The position numbers and the translations under genes were made by a program. The notes beneath the pieces were generated by a model. That model was not told the DNA's origin, did not search any database, and saw only the letters and a program-made list of their open reading frames with translations. Of a DNA stretch of 64,000 nucleotides, positions 29,687-39,292 are shown in pieces (the stretch's first letter is position 1; every line of letters begins with the position of its first letter). This DNA is from Peristeroidobacter soli (GTDB lineage: Bacteria; Pseudomonadota; Gammaproteobacteria; Steroidobacterales; Steroidobacteraceae), in contig NZ_RYEV01000003.1 in the NCBI RefSeq assembly GCF_004138485.1, positions 1,426,001 to 1,490,000 on the forward strand, read 5' to 3'.

Positions 29687-30406
29687 TCATTGCACCGACT
29701 GCAGCACCATCACCGTCTCGACCTTGCCTTTGCGGATCTGCTCCGCGCGGACGGCGAGATATTCCATCTTGGGGACCATCCAGAAGCGCGAACGACGATC
29801 CGAGCCCTGGCGGGTGCTTTCGTAGATGACGGCGTCGAGCTTGCCGAGCTTGGTGTCGATCTGGGTTGTGTCTTTCTTGGCGTAGTCGTAGCGCTTGATG
29901 CGATTGTCGTCGATCAAGGGAATGACCCCGATCGGCTCGCCTCGCAGCAGCGAAGTGACCACGTCGATCTGGATGGACAGACGATCCTGCGTGCCGGACT
30001 CCAGCGTCAGATCGATCTTTTCGCCTTCGATCACGCCGGTCGCGACATTGCGGTCCCAGTCGAATTTGAGGTGGCCGTCCTTGTCGGTGCTGGACTTGCC
30101 GTCCTCGAATTGCCATTCGAGCGGGCGCACGCCGTCCGGTCCGATCTCCATGACGGTTTTTTCCATCGCCGCGCGGCTGATGAAAAAGCGCGCGAGCATG
30201 GAAGGATCGGCGGTGGTTTCGTATGTATAACGGCCGGTCGCGTCGTCCCGCGACAGCTTGAGTGTCAGCACGCCGGCGCGCATGCCGCGATAGCTGACTT
30301 CGTAGACGGCCGTGAAGGGTTTGGGAGCGATGGCCTCGGACCTCGCCGCAGTTGCCAGCAGCAGTGTCGCGATCACAAACGTGGTCAACTGAGCCAGTCG
30401 CCGCAT
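29687..30406 (-). CDS. DUF3108 domain-containing secreted protein
   Basis: 239 residues with a Sec signal peptide (LTTFVIATLLLATAARSEA). The mature part reads AVYEVSYRGMRAGVLTLKL, DRNVATGVIEG, TKLGKLDAVIYESTR and RSRFWMVPKMEYLAVR, the profile of DUF3108 proteins, which are predicted beta-rich periplasmic proteins of unknown function. It lies 11 bp after purN on the same strand, a conserved neighbourhood in several gammaproteobacteria. Co-transcription with purMN is likely, but a metabolic link is not shown. Confidence 0.85.
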   Translation of the reverse strand: MRRLAQLTTFVIATLLLATAARSEAIAPKPFTAVYEVSYRGMRAGVLTLKLSRDDATGRYTYETTADPSMLARFFISRAAMEKTVMEIGPDGVRPLEWQFEDGKSSTDKDGHLKFDWDRNVATGVIEGEKIDLTLESGTQDRLSIQIDVVTSLLRGEPIGVIPLIDDNRIKRYDYAKKDTTQIDTKLGKLDAVIYESTRQGSDRRSRFWMVPKMEYLAVRAEQIRKGKVETVMVLQSVQ

Positions 30407-30417
30407 TCAACACCTCG

Positions 30418-31095
30418 TCAAGCGCCCGCGGTGTGAATTACCGGAGCTTCCAACGGTTGGCCATCGAGCCAGGGGCCTTGCTCGCGGAGCTCGAGGCGTC
30501 CGCGGGCAAACCAGTCGATGGCTTCCGAATAAATCCTGTGTTCTTGCTGCTGAACTCGCGCTGAAAGCGTGCTTTCGCTGTCACCGGGCAGGACTTTCAC
30601 CCGCGATTGAATAACGAGCGGCCCCCCGTCAAGTTCCTCCGTGACGAAGTGCACGCTGCAGCCGTGCAGGAGATCGCCCGCTTGGAGCGCACGGCGGTGG
30701 GTGTGCAGGCCTCGATAGAGAGGCAACAGCGAAGGATGAATGTTGAGGATGCGATCGGCGAACGTCGCGATGAAACCGGGGCTGAGAATGCGCATGAAGC
30801 CGGCCAGCACGACCAGCTTGGGCTCGAAGCTCTGGACGAGTGTGGCCAGCGCGGCGTCATAAGTCGGCCGGTCCGCGAACTCGCGAGCCGACAGCGAACG
30901 AGTGGGAATATTCATCGCGGCGGCAGCTGCAAGACCTGGCGCGTCGGCCTTGTCGCTGATCACAGCGCGAACTTCGACGGGAAGCTCGCCGTTCGCGGCG
31001 CGCTCCGCGATCGCGAGCATGTTACTGCCGCGACCGGAGATCAGAATGACGATGGGTAATTTCTGCTGCGGCTGGCTGCCGCCGACGGCGGTCAT
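30418..31095 (-). CDS. purN: Phosphoribosylglycinamide formyltransferase (N10-formyl-THF dependent)
   Basis: 225 residues from the ATG at 31095, which overlaps the purM stop (TGATG). Third step of de novo purine synthesis: it transfers a formyl group to GAR. The formyl-THF/GAR fold begins IVILISGRGSNMLAI (about 14-28). The catalytic Asn-His pair lies in LNIHPSLLPLYRGLHTH (about 118-134), and HGCSVHFVTEELDGGPLVIQ carries the catalytic Asp region. Length and motifs are normal. It is translationally coupled to purM. Confidence 0.96.
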   Translation of the reverse strand: MTAVGGSQPQQKLPIVILISGRGSNMLAIAERAANGELPVEVRAVISDKADAPGLAAAAAMNIPTRSLSAREFADRPTYDAALATLVQSFEPKLVVLAGFMRILSPGFIATFADRILNIHPSLLPLYRGLHTHRRALQAGDLLHGCSVHFVTEELDGGPLVIQSRVKVLPGDSESTLSARVQQQEHRIYSEAIDWFARGRLELREQGPWLDGQPLEAPVIHTAGA

Positions 31096-32129
31096 CAGCT
31101 GCGAATGACCACGCCGGCATCGCCACGGCGCACTTCGCCGATCACCACCGGCTTCTCGCCATGTTCGGTGAGCGAGCGCATCGCCTTGTCGGCATGTTCG
31201 GCGGCCACGCACACCGTCATGCCGATACCGCAGTTGAACGTGCGATACATTTCGGCGGCCGGAATGCTGCCGGCCTTTTGCAGCCAGTCGAACACCGCCG
31301 GCTGCTGCCAGGTCTGCGAGCTCAACAGCACTTCCAGGCCATTCGGGATCACGCGAGGAATGTTTTCAGTCAGGCCGCCGCCGGTGATGTGCGCGAAGCT
31401 GCGCACCGGCACGATCTTCGCCAGTTCGAGCAGCGGCTTCACGTAGATGCGCGTCGGCGCGAGCAGGGCGTCGTACAACAGGCCGCCATCGATCTTGGTG
31501 GTCGGCGTGGCCTTGGCGGTCTTGATCAGTTTGCGGATCAGCGAATAGCCGTTGGAATGCGGGCCCGAGGAGGGCAGGCCGATGATCACGTCGCCAGGAC
31601 GTGTATTGCGGCCGTCGATGATGCCGTCCTTCTCGACGATGCCGACGCAGAAGCCGGCGAGGTCGTAGTCGCCCTCGGCATACATGCCCGGCATTTCCGC
31701 CGTCTCGCCGCCGATCAGCGCGGCGCCGGCCTGAATGCAGCCCTCGACGATGCCTTTGATCACGGTCTCGGCGACATCGACGCTGAGCTTGCCGGTGGCG
31801 TAGTAGTCCAGGAAGAACAAGGGCTCGGCGCCGCCGACGACGACGTCGTTGGCACACATCGCGACCAGATCGATGCCGATGGTGGCGTGACGCCCGGTCT
31901 CGATGGCCAGGCGCAGCTTGGTGCCGACGCCGTCGGTGCCCGATACCAGTACCGGCTTCTTGTAACGGTCCAGCGGGATTTCGAACAGCGCGCCGAAACC
32001 GCCCAGGCCGCCCAGCACCTCGGGGCGCATCGAGCGTTTGACCGCGGGCTTGATGCGCTCGACGAGTTCGTCGCCAGCTTCGATATCGACGCCAGCGTCT
32101 TTGTAGGTGATCGGCTCGGAGGGTTGCAT
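31095..32129 (-). CDS. purM: Phosphoribosylformylglycinamidine cyclo-ligase (AIR synthetase)
   Basis: 344 residues. Closes the imidazole ring to form AIR in purine synthesis. Landmarks are [21 protein letters not shown] at the N-terminus, [14 protein letters not shown] (about 60-73), the [11 protein letters not shown] loop near 140 and [18 protein letters not shown] near 240. It is divergent from the DUF2066 gene, and the 105-bp spacer contains TAAAAT on the minus strand as a possible -10. Standard length. Confidence 0.96.
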   Translation of the reverse strand: MQPSEPITYKDAGVDIEAGDELVERIKPAVKRSMRPEVLGGLGGFGALFEIPLDRYKKPVLVSGTDGVGTKLRLAIETGRHATIGIDLVAMCANDVVVGGAEPLFFLDYYATGKLSVDVAETVIKGIVEGCIQAGAALIGGETAEMPGMYAEGDYDLAGFCVGIVEKDGIIDGRNTRPGDVIIGLPSSGPHSNGYSLIRKLIKTAKATPTTKIDGGLLYDALLAPTRIYVKPLLELAKIVPVRSFAHITGGGLTENIPRVIPNGLEVLLSSQTWQQPAVFDWLQKAGSIPAAEMYRTFNCGIGMTVCVAAEHADKAMRSLTEHGEKPVVIGEVRRGDAGVVIRS

Positions 32130-32234
32130 GGTCCGGAGGAATCGGTCGATGGGGGGTGTGTTATTTTACACGTCGTTGCCAAGGCGTGGGACTCGCCGTT
32201 CAGTATGGGCGTTGCAGGATGGGCTGCGAGAAAG

Positions 32235-33200
32235 ATGAGTAGGACCAAGGCGTTGATCCGCTGGCTGTCATTGTGCATGGCATGGGCGCTCCTGGCGTCC
32301 GCGCTGCCCGTGGGCGCCGTGACGCTCGGCAACCTGTACGAAACCGATCAGCCGGTGCTGAACAACGCGCGGGAAGCGGCGTTCGTGGAGGCGCTGAAGA
32401 CGGTGGTGATCCGAGTCAGCGGCCAGCGCGATGCCCCGGCGAAACTGGGGTCCGCGCTGAACGATCCCCGTAAATATGTCCAACGCTTCGGCTTCACCGA
32501 GAACAACGTTCTGCAGGTGGGTTTCGACAGCGTGTCGGTGGACAGGATGCTGCAGGACGCGGGCCTGCCGATCTGGGGCCGGGAGCGGCCCGCCACCCTG
32601 GTGCTGTTGAATGTGATCGATCCCAGCGGCTACAGCTACTGGATCAGCGGCGACCAGCCCAATACCCAAAAAGACCTGGTCGAAAAAGTCGCGCGCGATC
32701 GCGGTCTGCCGCTGAAGTGGCCGGCGGTGGCCCCGCAGGGCATCGATGAGGCAACCGCGCTTCAGGAAGCCGAGCGCTACGGTGCCAACGCGGCGCTGCT
32801 CGGTCGCTCGCAAGGCGGATCGGTGCGCTGGACGATTGTGTCGAGCGAGGGTTCGTCACAGGCCAGCGGTGGCATGGATGAAGGGGTGCATCTGGCCGCC
32901 GACACGTTTGCTCGCGTGTTCGCCGCCTCGGGCTCCTCGCTCGGGAATGTGGTGGTCGAGGTGTCCGGCATCGGCGATCTCGACGCGTATGCGAGCACGC
33001 TGAACTATCTGGAAGGCATGACCCTGGTGCGCGCGGTTGCGTTGGAACAAGTGTCCGGCGACACCATGCGTTTCAAGCTCGCCGTGCGCGGTGACGCGGC
33101 CACACTGCGTCGGGCCATCGCGCTCGACAGCCGGCTGGTATCGCAAGACGAAGGCGCGGCACCCGCCGGTGGGCGTCTCTCGTTCCGATATCGCCCCTGA
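32235..33200 (+). CDS. DUF2066 domain-containing protein
   Basis: 321 residues from the ATG at 32235; an in-frame ATG at 32205 would add ten residues. Signal peptide LIRWLSLCMAWALLASALPVGA, then the DUF2066 pattern LYETDQPV, VIRVSGQRDA, PRKYVQRFGF and RERPATLVLLNVID. The C-terminal part has LAADTFARVFA and LNYLEGMTLVRAVALEQVSGD. A periplasmic protein of unknown function, conserved between purM and hda in gammaproteobacteria. The short gap to the next gene points to an operon with the CDP-alcohol transferase and hda. Confidence 0.85.
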   Translation: MSRTKALIRWLSLCMAWALLASALPVGAVTLGNLYETDQPVLNNAREAAFVEALKTVVIRVSGQRDAPAKLGSALNDPRKYVQRFGFTENNVLQVGFDSVSVDRMLQDAGLPIWGRERPATLVLLNVIDPSGYSYWISGDQPNTQKDLVEKVARDRGLPLKWPAVAPQGIDEATALQEAERYGANAALLGRSQGGSVRWTIVSSEGSSQASGGMDEGVHLAADTFARVFAASGSSLGNVVVEVSGIGDLDAYASTLNYLEGMTLVRAVALEQVSGDTMRFKLAVRGDAATLRRAIALDSRLVSQDEGAAPAGGRLSFRYRP

Positions 33201-33228
33201 GCCTTCCTGCAACCACAGGCACGCGTCC

Positions 33229-33792
33229 ATGCGGCACATTCCCAATGCACTGTGCATCTTGCGCATGCTGCTGGTCGTGCCCATCGCCTGGCTGCTGAGC
33301 GCGGGCGAATATCAGCTCACGCTGTGGATCTTCGCGCTGGCCGGCTTCACCGACGGCCTCGACGGCTTTCTCGCCAAACGCTGCGGCTGGATGTCGGAGC
33401 TGGGCAAGGTGCTCGATCCGCTCGCCGATAAAATTCTGCTGGTCAGCGTGTTCATCATTCTCGCGGTGCTCGGCATCGTGCCGGTGTGGCTGGCGGTGAC
33501 GGCGGTGGTGCGCGATGTGACGATCACGGCGGGCGCGATCAGCTACAACGCGCTGTATGGTTATCCGCATGGCAATCCGACGGTCATCAGCAAGATAAAC
33601 ACGCTCTGCCAGATCGTGTATCTGCTGCTGGCGGTGGCGGCGAAGGCGGGCAACTGGCAGCCCGACATCGCACTGATGATTCTGGGCGCGCTGGTGTTCG
33701 TGACCACCGTGGTGAGCGGCCTCGACTACGTCGTCACGTGGTCGCGCAAAGCCCTCGACGCCAGCCGTCAGCAACGCGGGCTCGCCGGATGA
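33229..33792 (+). CDS. CDP-alcohol phosphatidyltransferase (PgsA-like)
   Basis: 187 residues with about five to six membrane helices. The CDP-alcohol motif D-G-x2-A-(R)-x8-G-x3-D-x3-D appears as DGFLAKRCGWMSELGKVLD followed by PLAD (about 44-66). The usual Arg after Ala is Lys, while all metal-binding Asp residues are present. Such enzymes transfer a phosphatidyl group from CDP-diacylglycerol; glycerol-3-phosphate is the likely acceptor, but the exact alcohol is not certain. Its stop overlaps the hda start (ATGA), so the two are coupled. A separate pssA lies at 36983. Confidence 0.87.
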   Translation: MRHIPNALCILRMLLVVPIAWLLSAGEYQLTLWIFALAGFTDGLDGFLAKRCGWMSELGKVLDPLADKILLVSVFIILAVLGIVPVWLAVTAVVRDVTITAGAISYNALYGYPHGNPTVISKINTLCQIVYLLLAVAAKAGNWQPDIALMILGALVFVTTVVSGLDYVVTWSRKALDASRQQRGLAG

Positions 33793-34504
33793 TTCAGTCC
33801 CCGCAGTTATCGCTGGGCATTCGACTGCCGGACAGCTCGGTGTTCGAAAGTTATTACGCCGGGCGCAATCGACCGGTCGTCGATGCGCTGCTGGCTTTGC
33901 AGGGAGGCGAGCGCCCTCGCGCGCCGACGTGCACCTGGATTCATGGCGCGACCGGCACCGGCAAGACGCACCTATTGCAAGCTGTTTGTGCTCGCGCGAG
34001 CCGCGATGGACGCACGGCCGCTTATCTCCCGCTGCTTGAAGTGATCAATCTCGGCGAGGAGTTGCTGGCGGGATTCGGTGAGCTGTCCATCGTCTGTCTC
34101 GACGACGCGCAGGTGCTGGCTGGTCGCGAGCAATGGGAGCGCGCTTTGTTTCGTTTGCATGTCGAGCTGGACGAGCGCGGCGGCAAGTTGCTCGTCGCGG
34201 GGACGGCGCCGCCGGCGTCGTTGCCGTTCAAGTTGCGCGATCTGGGCTCGCGACTGAATGGCGGATTGGTGCTGACGTTGCAACCGTTGGAAGAGTCCGA
34301 GCAGATCGCGGCGTTGCAGTTGCGGGCGCAGCTGCGCGGTCTGGAATTGCCCGACGACACCGCGCAGTTCATGTTACGAAGATTGCCTCGTGACATGACG
34401 CATCTCTATGCCGTGCTCGATGAGCTCGACACGGCGTCGCTGGTGGCACAGCGTCGCTTGACCGTGCCCTTTGTGAAAGAAGTGCTCGACCGGCGCGTCG
34501 CTTC

Positions 34505-34508
<4 letters not shown>
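33789..34508 (+). CDS. hda: DnaA regulatory inactivator Hda
   Basis: 239 residues. An AAA+ DnaA-like protein that, with the DNA-loaded beta clamp, stimulates ATP hydrolysis by DnaA and limits re-initiation. The short N-terminus (QLSLGIRLP) resembles the clamp-binding QL(S/P)L motif. Walker A is IHGATGTGKTHLLQA (about 48-62), Walker B IVCLDDAQVL (about 97) and sensor II region RRLPRDM. The overlap with the upstream membrane gene and the position near DUF2066 are conserved. Its 3' end overlaps DUF2069 by 4 bp in convergent orientation. Confidence 0.93.
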
Positions 34509-35556
<1,048 letters not shown>

Positions 35557-35613
35557 TCAGCCGCTCCTTGACGGTGTAGGGCGCGATTGCTACGGTCAAT
35601 TGAAAAAATCGCC

Positions 35614-35922
35614 ATGGTAAGTCAGTCATCCCGCCGTAGTTTGACGTTACTCGTGCTCTGCATGGGCCTGGCCGCGTGCGCGGGTGCTCCTGTGCAGGAA
35701 ATGAGCAATGCCCGCCAGGCCATCAAGGCCGCGCGCGATGCCTCGGGTCCCGCCGCTCCTGCTTCCCTGATCGAGGCCGAGTCTTTATTGAATCGCGCCG
35801 AGGACAACCTGCAGAAGCGCGCTTACAAACAAGCCCGCCGTGATGCCATTGCCGCCCGGGGCAAGGCCGCCGAAGCGCTCAGCTCCACCCGCACCGTCGA
35901 CGACCGCAACGGCGCCAGCTGA
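35614..35922 (+). CDS. DUF4398-type lipoprotein
   Basis: 102 residues from the ATG at 35614. The lipoprotein signal peptide MVSQSSRRSLTLLVLCMGLAAC ends in the lipobox LAAC, with Cys22 as the lipidation site. The mature part is a helical hairpin of Ala, Arg and Glu (SLIEAESLLNRAEDNLQKRAYKQARRDAIAARGKAAEAL), as in DUF4398 proteins, which often precede OmpA-type proteins. Here the next gene is an acylphosphatase. Likely an outer-membrane-anchored helical protein; function unknown. The earlier TTG start at 35587 would bury the signal peptide. Confidence 0.78.
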   Translation: MVSQSSRRSLTLLVLCMGLAACAGAPVQEMSNARQAIKAARDASGPAAPASLIEAESLLNRAEDNLQKRAYKQARRDAIAARGKAAEALSSTRTVDDRNGAS

Positions 35923-35949
35923 GCCACCCCACAGGGTTATCATCCGGCG

Positions 35950-36237
35950 ATGACCACTCTCATCGCACGTCGCTGCTTTGTGTCCGGCCGGGTTCAGGGC
36001 GTGTTCTATCGTGCCTCGACCCGTCATAAGGCCACCGAGCTGGGCTGCGCCGGCTATGCGCGCAATCTGCCCGATGGGCGGGTGGAGGTGCTGGCGGTCG
36101 GTGAACCGCAGTCGGTTCAAGGGCTGCTGGACTGGCTCTGGCGCGGTTCGCCCGCCTCGGAAGTGAAGCTGGTGGAAGTTCAGGAACTGGCGCTCGAGTC
36201 GCTGGACGACCTGCCGGTTGGCTTCGCCCAGCGCTAG
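35950..36237 (+). CDS. acyP: Acylphosphatase
   Basis: 95 residues. Hydrolyses carboxyl-phosphate bonds of small acylphosphates. The signature GRVQGVFYR (residues 13-21) includes the catalytic Arg21, and Asn39 lies in YARNLPDGRVEV. Both catalytic residues are in the expected positions. Standard length. It ends 4 bp inside the convergent lytic transglycosylase gene. Confidence 0.94.
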   Translation: MTTLIARRCFVSGRVQGVFYRASTRHKATELGCAGYARNLPDGRVEVLAVGEPQSVQGLLDWLWRGSPASEVKLVEVQELALESLDDLPVGFAQR

Positions 36238-36800
36238 CGGTACTGCCAGCGGTTCGCCAGCCGGACCAGCACCAGGTCGGCGTAGTTGCGGCGGCCGACG
36301 CTGCCGTTGTAGCGGGCCAGCGCCTTGGTGTAGTCGCCCTTTTCCCGCTCCAGGTAGAACTTCAGGATGGTGCAGCCCATGCGTACGTTCTGGGGCGTAC
36401 GGACCAGCTCCGCATTGGTCATGCCCAGTTGATTGGGCCAGAACGGCATCACCTGCATCAGGCCGACCGCGCCGGCCGAGGACACGGCCCAGCGATCGAA
36501 GCGGCTCTCCACGTCGATCACGGACATCACCAGCCCGGGGGGCAGTTCCAGGCGCCGGGCCTCGCAGAACACGTGATGCAGGATTTCGGCGCGCTCCTGC
36601 TCGTCCCTGACCACCTTGATCAGCTTCGGCTCCATGGCCGCCAGCCAGACCTTCTTCTCGAACTCGTCCTCGAAGCAGGGGCTCTCGGTCAGGGTCTTTT
36701 GCAGGAATCTGCCGAGCGCGGGGTCCTGCTGCCGGTCGGCCCAGGCGGGCAGGGCAAGCAGGCTCAGCAGTGTAAGCAGCAGGCTGCGGAGGGCAGTCAC
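36234..36800 (-). CDS. Lytic transglycosylase, SLT domain
   Basis: 188 residues: a Sec signal peptide (LRSLLLTLLSLLALPAWA), then a goose-lysozyme-like SLT domain. The catalytic Glu is in VIDVESRFDRWAVSSAGAVGLMQVMPFW (E near residue 98). The substrate-groove motifs RMGCTILKFYL and ALARYNGSVGRRNYAD follow. It cleaves the MurNAc-GlcNAc bond of peptidoglycan with formation of 1,6-anhydro ends. It is smaller than Slt70 and close to the stand-alone periplasmic forms. No membrane anchor or lipobox was seen. Confidence 0.9.
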   Translation of the reverse strand: MTALRSLLLTLLSLLALPAWADRQQDPALGRFLQKTLTESPCFEDEFEKKVWLAAMEPKLIKVVRDEQERAEILHHVFCEARRLELPPGLVMSVIDVESRFDRWAVSSAGAVGLMQVMPFWPNQLGMTNAELVRTPQNVRMGCTILKFYLEREKGDYTKALARYNGSVGRRNYADLVLVRLANRWQYR

Positions 36801-36982
36801 TCTTTGACCGTGTAGGTTGTGCGCGTTGCGGGCCGCACAATATCATGCGCGCAAACTGCGATGGATCGAGCGCGTCACACCAGCCATCCTATTGGTTGAT
36901 AAGGGCCAGGAACCTGGCGCGCGGCGACACATTCATTCTGCATCGGCCGCCCCAGGGACAGGCCTGAACCAACCGGAAACAC

Positions 36983-37774
36983 ATGAGCGCCGAATACCAC
37001 AGCAGCGACGTCGAGCAGCCGGCCGAGACCCGGCGGCCTAGCCGCGGCGTGTACTGGCTGCCCAATCTGTTCACCACCGGCACGCTGTTCGGCGGCTTCT
37101 ACGCCATCGTCGCGGCCATCGACGGCAATTTCTCCAACGCCGGCATCGCCATTTTCGTGGCCATGGTGGCCGACGGCCTGGACGGGCGCGTGGCCCGCTG
37201 GACCAATACGCAGAGCGACTTCGGCAAGGAGTACGACAGTATCTGCGACATGGTCGCCTTCGGCCTGGCGCCGGCCATCGTCGTGTACCAGTGGGGCATC
37301 GAACGGATCTACGACTACGGCAAGTTCTGGGGCCGGTTCGGCTGGCTCGCCTGCTTCTTCTACGCGGTCGCCGCAGCGTTGCGCCTGGCGCGCTTCAATA
37401 CCCGCTCCGCCGCCGACAAGCGCTACTTCGAGGGTTTGCCCAGCCCGTCCGCTGCGGCCACGGTCGCGAGCTTCATCTGGCTGGTCAGTGAATTTCCAGT
37501 CACGGGCGTGGTGGCATTGTCGCTGGCGTTCGCCATCACCATCTGTATCGGCGCCTTGATGGTCAGCAAGTTCTCGTACTGGAGCGGCAAAGAGCTGAAC
37601 ATGCGCGGCCGCATCCCCTGGGTGTACGCGGCGCTAATCCCATTGATTTATGTGGTGGTGTCGCTGGCGCCGGTCTCGCTGTTCACCTTGTTCGGCCTCT
37701 ATGCAGCATCGGCGCCGCTGTACTGGGTGTGGCGCAAACTCACGCGCAAGAAGCGGGTGACCGAGAGCAGCTAA
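36983..37774 (+). CDS. pssA: CDP-diacylglycerol-serine O-phosphatidyltransferase
   Basis: 263 residues with about seven to eight membrane helices. The CDP-alcohol motif runs DGLDGRVARWTNTQSDFG followed by KEYDSICDMVAFG (about 62-94), with all Asp residues in place. The combination KEYDSICDMVAFGLAPA and the N-terminal GVYWLPNLFTTGTLFGGFYA is typical of the integral-membrane (type II) phosphatidylserine synthases. It makes phosphatidylserine, the precursor of phosphatidylethanolamine. The decarboxylase gene is not in the window. Confidence 0.93.
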   Translation: MSAEYHSSDVEQPAETRRPSRGVYWLPNLFTTGTLFGGFYAIVAAIDGNFSNAGIAIFVAMVADGLDGRVARWTNTQSDFGKEYDSICDMVAFGLAPAIVVYQWGIERIYDYGKFWGRFGWLACFFYAVAAALRLARFNTRSAADKRYFEGLPSPSAAATVASFIWLVSEFPVTGVVALSLAFAITICIGALMVSKFSYWSGKELNMRGRIPWVYAALIPLIYVVVSLAPVSLFTLFGLYAASAPLYWVWRKLTRKKRVTESS

Positions 37775-37965
37775 GGCATCGAAGCACACCCGGACAACTC
37801 GACTTCCCTGAGCCTGATGGCTCCACCGGTCGTAAGACCTATTCAATCGAAGCTACCTCATCAGGGGAAGCAACCTGGGGCCGTAGGTGAATACGATTGC
37901 CGATGGTCTAGTGGGGCGGGTGCCGGTAAGCTTCCCCCAAACCATCTACAGCGCACCGTTTCGCA

Positions 37966-38733
37966 ATGGATTCCCGCCGCCTGGCCTACCTGAAGGCACT
38001 CGATATCGACGTCTGGGAACGTCGAGACGGCAGCGCGCGCCCGGCGGTTGCGCGGGTCGAAACGGTGGCCGCGCCGGCCGTGCGAGCCCGGACGATTCAG
38101 TCGCCGCCCCCGGCCGTCGAGCCGAAGATCCAGCTGCCAGACGATGACGGCGGTGTCTCCAGGCTCGGCTGGGAGGAGCTTGCAACCGCCGTCCGCTCGT
38201 GCACGAAGTGCCCATTGCACGCCACTCGAACCAATGGTGTCTTCGGCGTGGGGGACCGTACTGCCCGCTGGATGATCGTCGGCGAAGCGCCCGGCGCGGA
38301 CGAGGACCGGCAGGGCGAGCCGTTCGTGGGACGCGCGGGCATGTTGCTCAATTCCATGCTGAAGGCCATCGGGCTGGCGCGGGAACAGGTGTTCATCGCG
38401 AACATCTTGAAATCGCGTCCACCCAACAATCGCGACCCCAAACCCGAAGAAGTGCGCGCCTGCATTCCCTATCTGTATCGGCAGATCGAGCTGGTGAACC
38501 CGGCGCTGATCCTGTGCGTTGGGCGTATCGCCGCGCAGACCTTGCTCGATGTCGATACGCCGATTGGCAAGCTGCGCGGCACGGTGCATAGAATTGCGGC
38601 CAATCGCCCGATGGTGGTTACCTACCATCCGGCCTATCTGTTACGCAGCCCGGTGGAGAAACGCAAATCATGGGCCGATCTGTTATTGGCCATGCGTACC
38701 TTCGAGACCTTGCAAAGTGGGGCGACGGCGTGA
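37966..38733 (+). CDS. Uracil-DNA glycosylase, family 4 (iron-sulfur)
   Basis: 255 residues. After an approximately 70-residue variable N-terminus come the cluster cysteines C-x2-C in SCTKCPLHATR (about 79-82) and the active-site motif GEAPGADEDRQGEPFVGRAG (about 105-124). The second cysteine pair lies in RACIPYLY and LILCVG, and the C-terminal motif is TYHPAYLLRS. It removes uracil from DNA in base-excision repair. It overlaps the rimI start (GTGA), an arrangement also known in other gammaproteobacteria. Confidence 0.93.
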   Translation: MDSRRLAYLKALDIDVWERRDGSARPAVARVETVAAPAVRARTIQSPPPAVEPKIQLPDDDGGVSRLGWEELATAVRSCTKCPLHATRTNGVFGVGDRTARWMIVGEAPGADEDRQGEPFVGRAGMLLNSMLKAIGLAREQVFIANILKSRPPNNRDPKPEEVRACIPYLYRQIELVNPALILCVGRIAAQTLLDVDTPIGKLRGTVHRIAANRPMVVTYHPAYLLRSPVEKRKSWADLLLAMRTFETLQSGATA

Positions 38734-39218
38734 GCGCCGAGCTCGACCGAAGCGCGCTCTATCAAGCGGTGCGCTTCCGGCCGATGACGCTCGTCGATGT
38801 GCCTGCGGTCGTGACGGTCGAGCGGGCCTCGTACCTGTTTCCCTGGAGCGAAGGCGTCTTTCGCGACTGCGTGCGCGTCGGCTATCTGTGTCGCGTGGTC
38901 GAGTTCGACGGGCAGGTCGCGGGTTACGGCATCATGTCGTATGGCGCCGGCGAAGCTCACATCCTGAACATTTGCATTCGCAACGACCTGCGCGGCGTCG
39001 GCGTCGGCCGGCGCCTGATGGATTTCCTGCTCGGGCGGGCCAAGGAAGCCGAGATGCAGGACGTGTTCCTGGAAGTGCGGCCGTCCAATCCGGTCGCCAT
39101 CAAGCTGTACGAGTCGCTGGGGTTCGTCAAAGTGGGCATCCGCAAGGCCTACTACCAGGCCGCCGGCGGCCGCGAAGATGCGCTGGTCTACAAGCGCGTG
39201 CTCGCCACGGCTCCCTGA
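38730..39218 (+). CDS. rimI: Ribosomal protein bS18-alanine N-acetyltransferase RimI
   Basis: 162 residues from a GTG that overlaps the UDG stop; the longer frame only re-reads UDG. GNAT fold with FPWSEGVFRDCVRVGYLC (substrate side), the acetyl-CoA loop RNDLRGVGVGRRLMDFLL (about 87-104) and the C-terminal EVRPSNPVAIKLYESLGFVKVG region, all RimI signatures. It acetylates the N-terminal alanine of ribosomal protein S18. Translational coupling to a repair enzyme is a conserved layout with no proven functional link. Confidence 0.9.
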   Translation: MSAELDRSALYQAVRFRPMTLVDVPAVVTVERASYLFPWSEGVFRDCVRVGYLCRVVEFDGQVAGYGIMSYGAGEAHILNICIRNDLRGVGVGRRLMDFLLGRAKEAEMQDVFLEVRPSNPVAIKLYESLGFVKVGIRKAYYQAAGGREDALVYKRVLATAP

Positions 39219-39292
39219 AACGTTAAGCAGTTCCCCGTTGCCTGTGACCCATGCCCTGCCCTTGCCGGCGGGGCCTGGGTATCGTCGTCTCG

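Noticed and set aside
31161-32234. Long N-terminal extension of the DUF2066 gene
   Set aside because: It runs antisense through purM; a signal peptide and the family start are found at 32235.
37791-37950. Possible tRNA or structured RNA upstream of the UDG gene
   Set aside because: Short stems can be drawn (for example 37902-37907 with 37941-37946), but there is no T-loop GTTC signature or cloverleaf.
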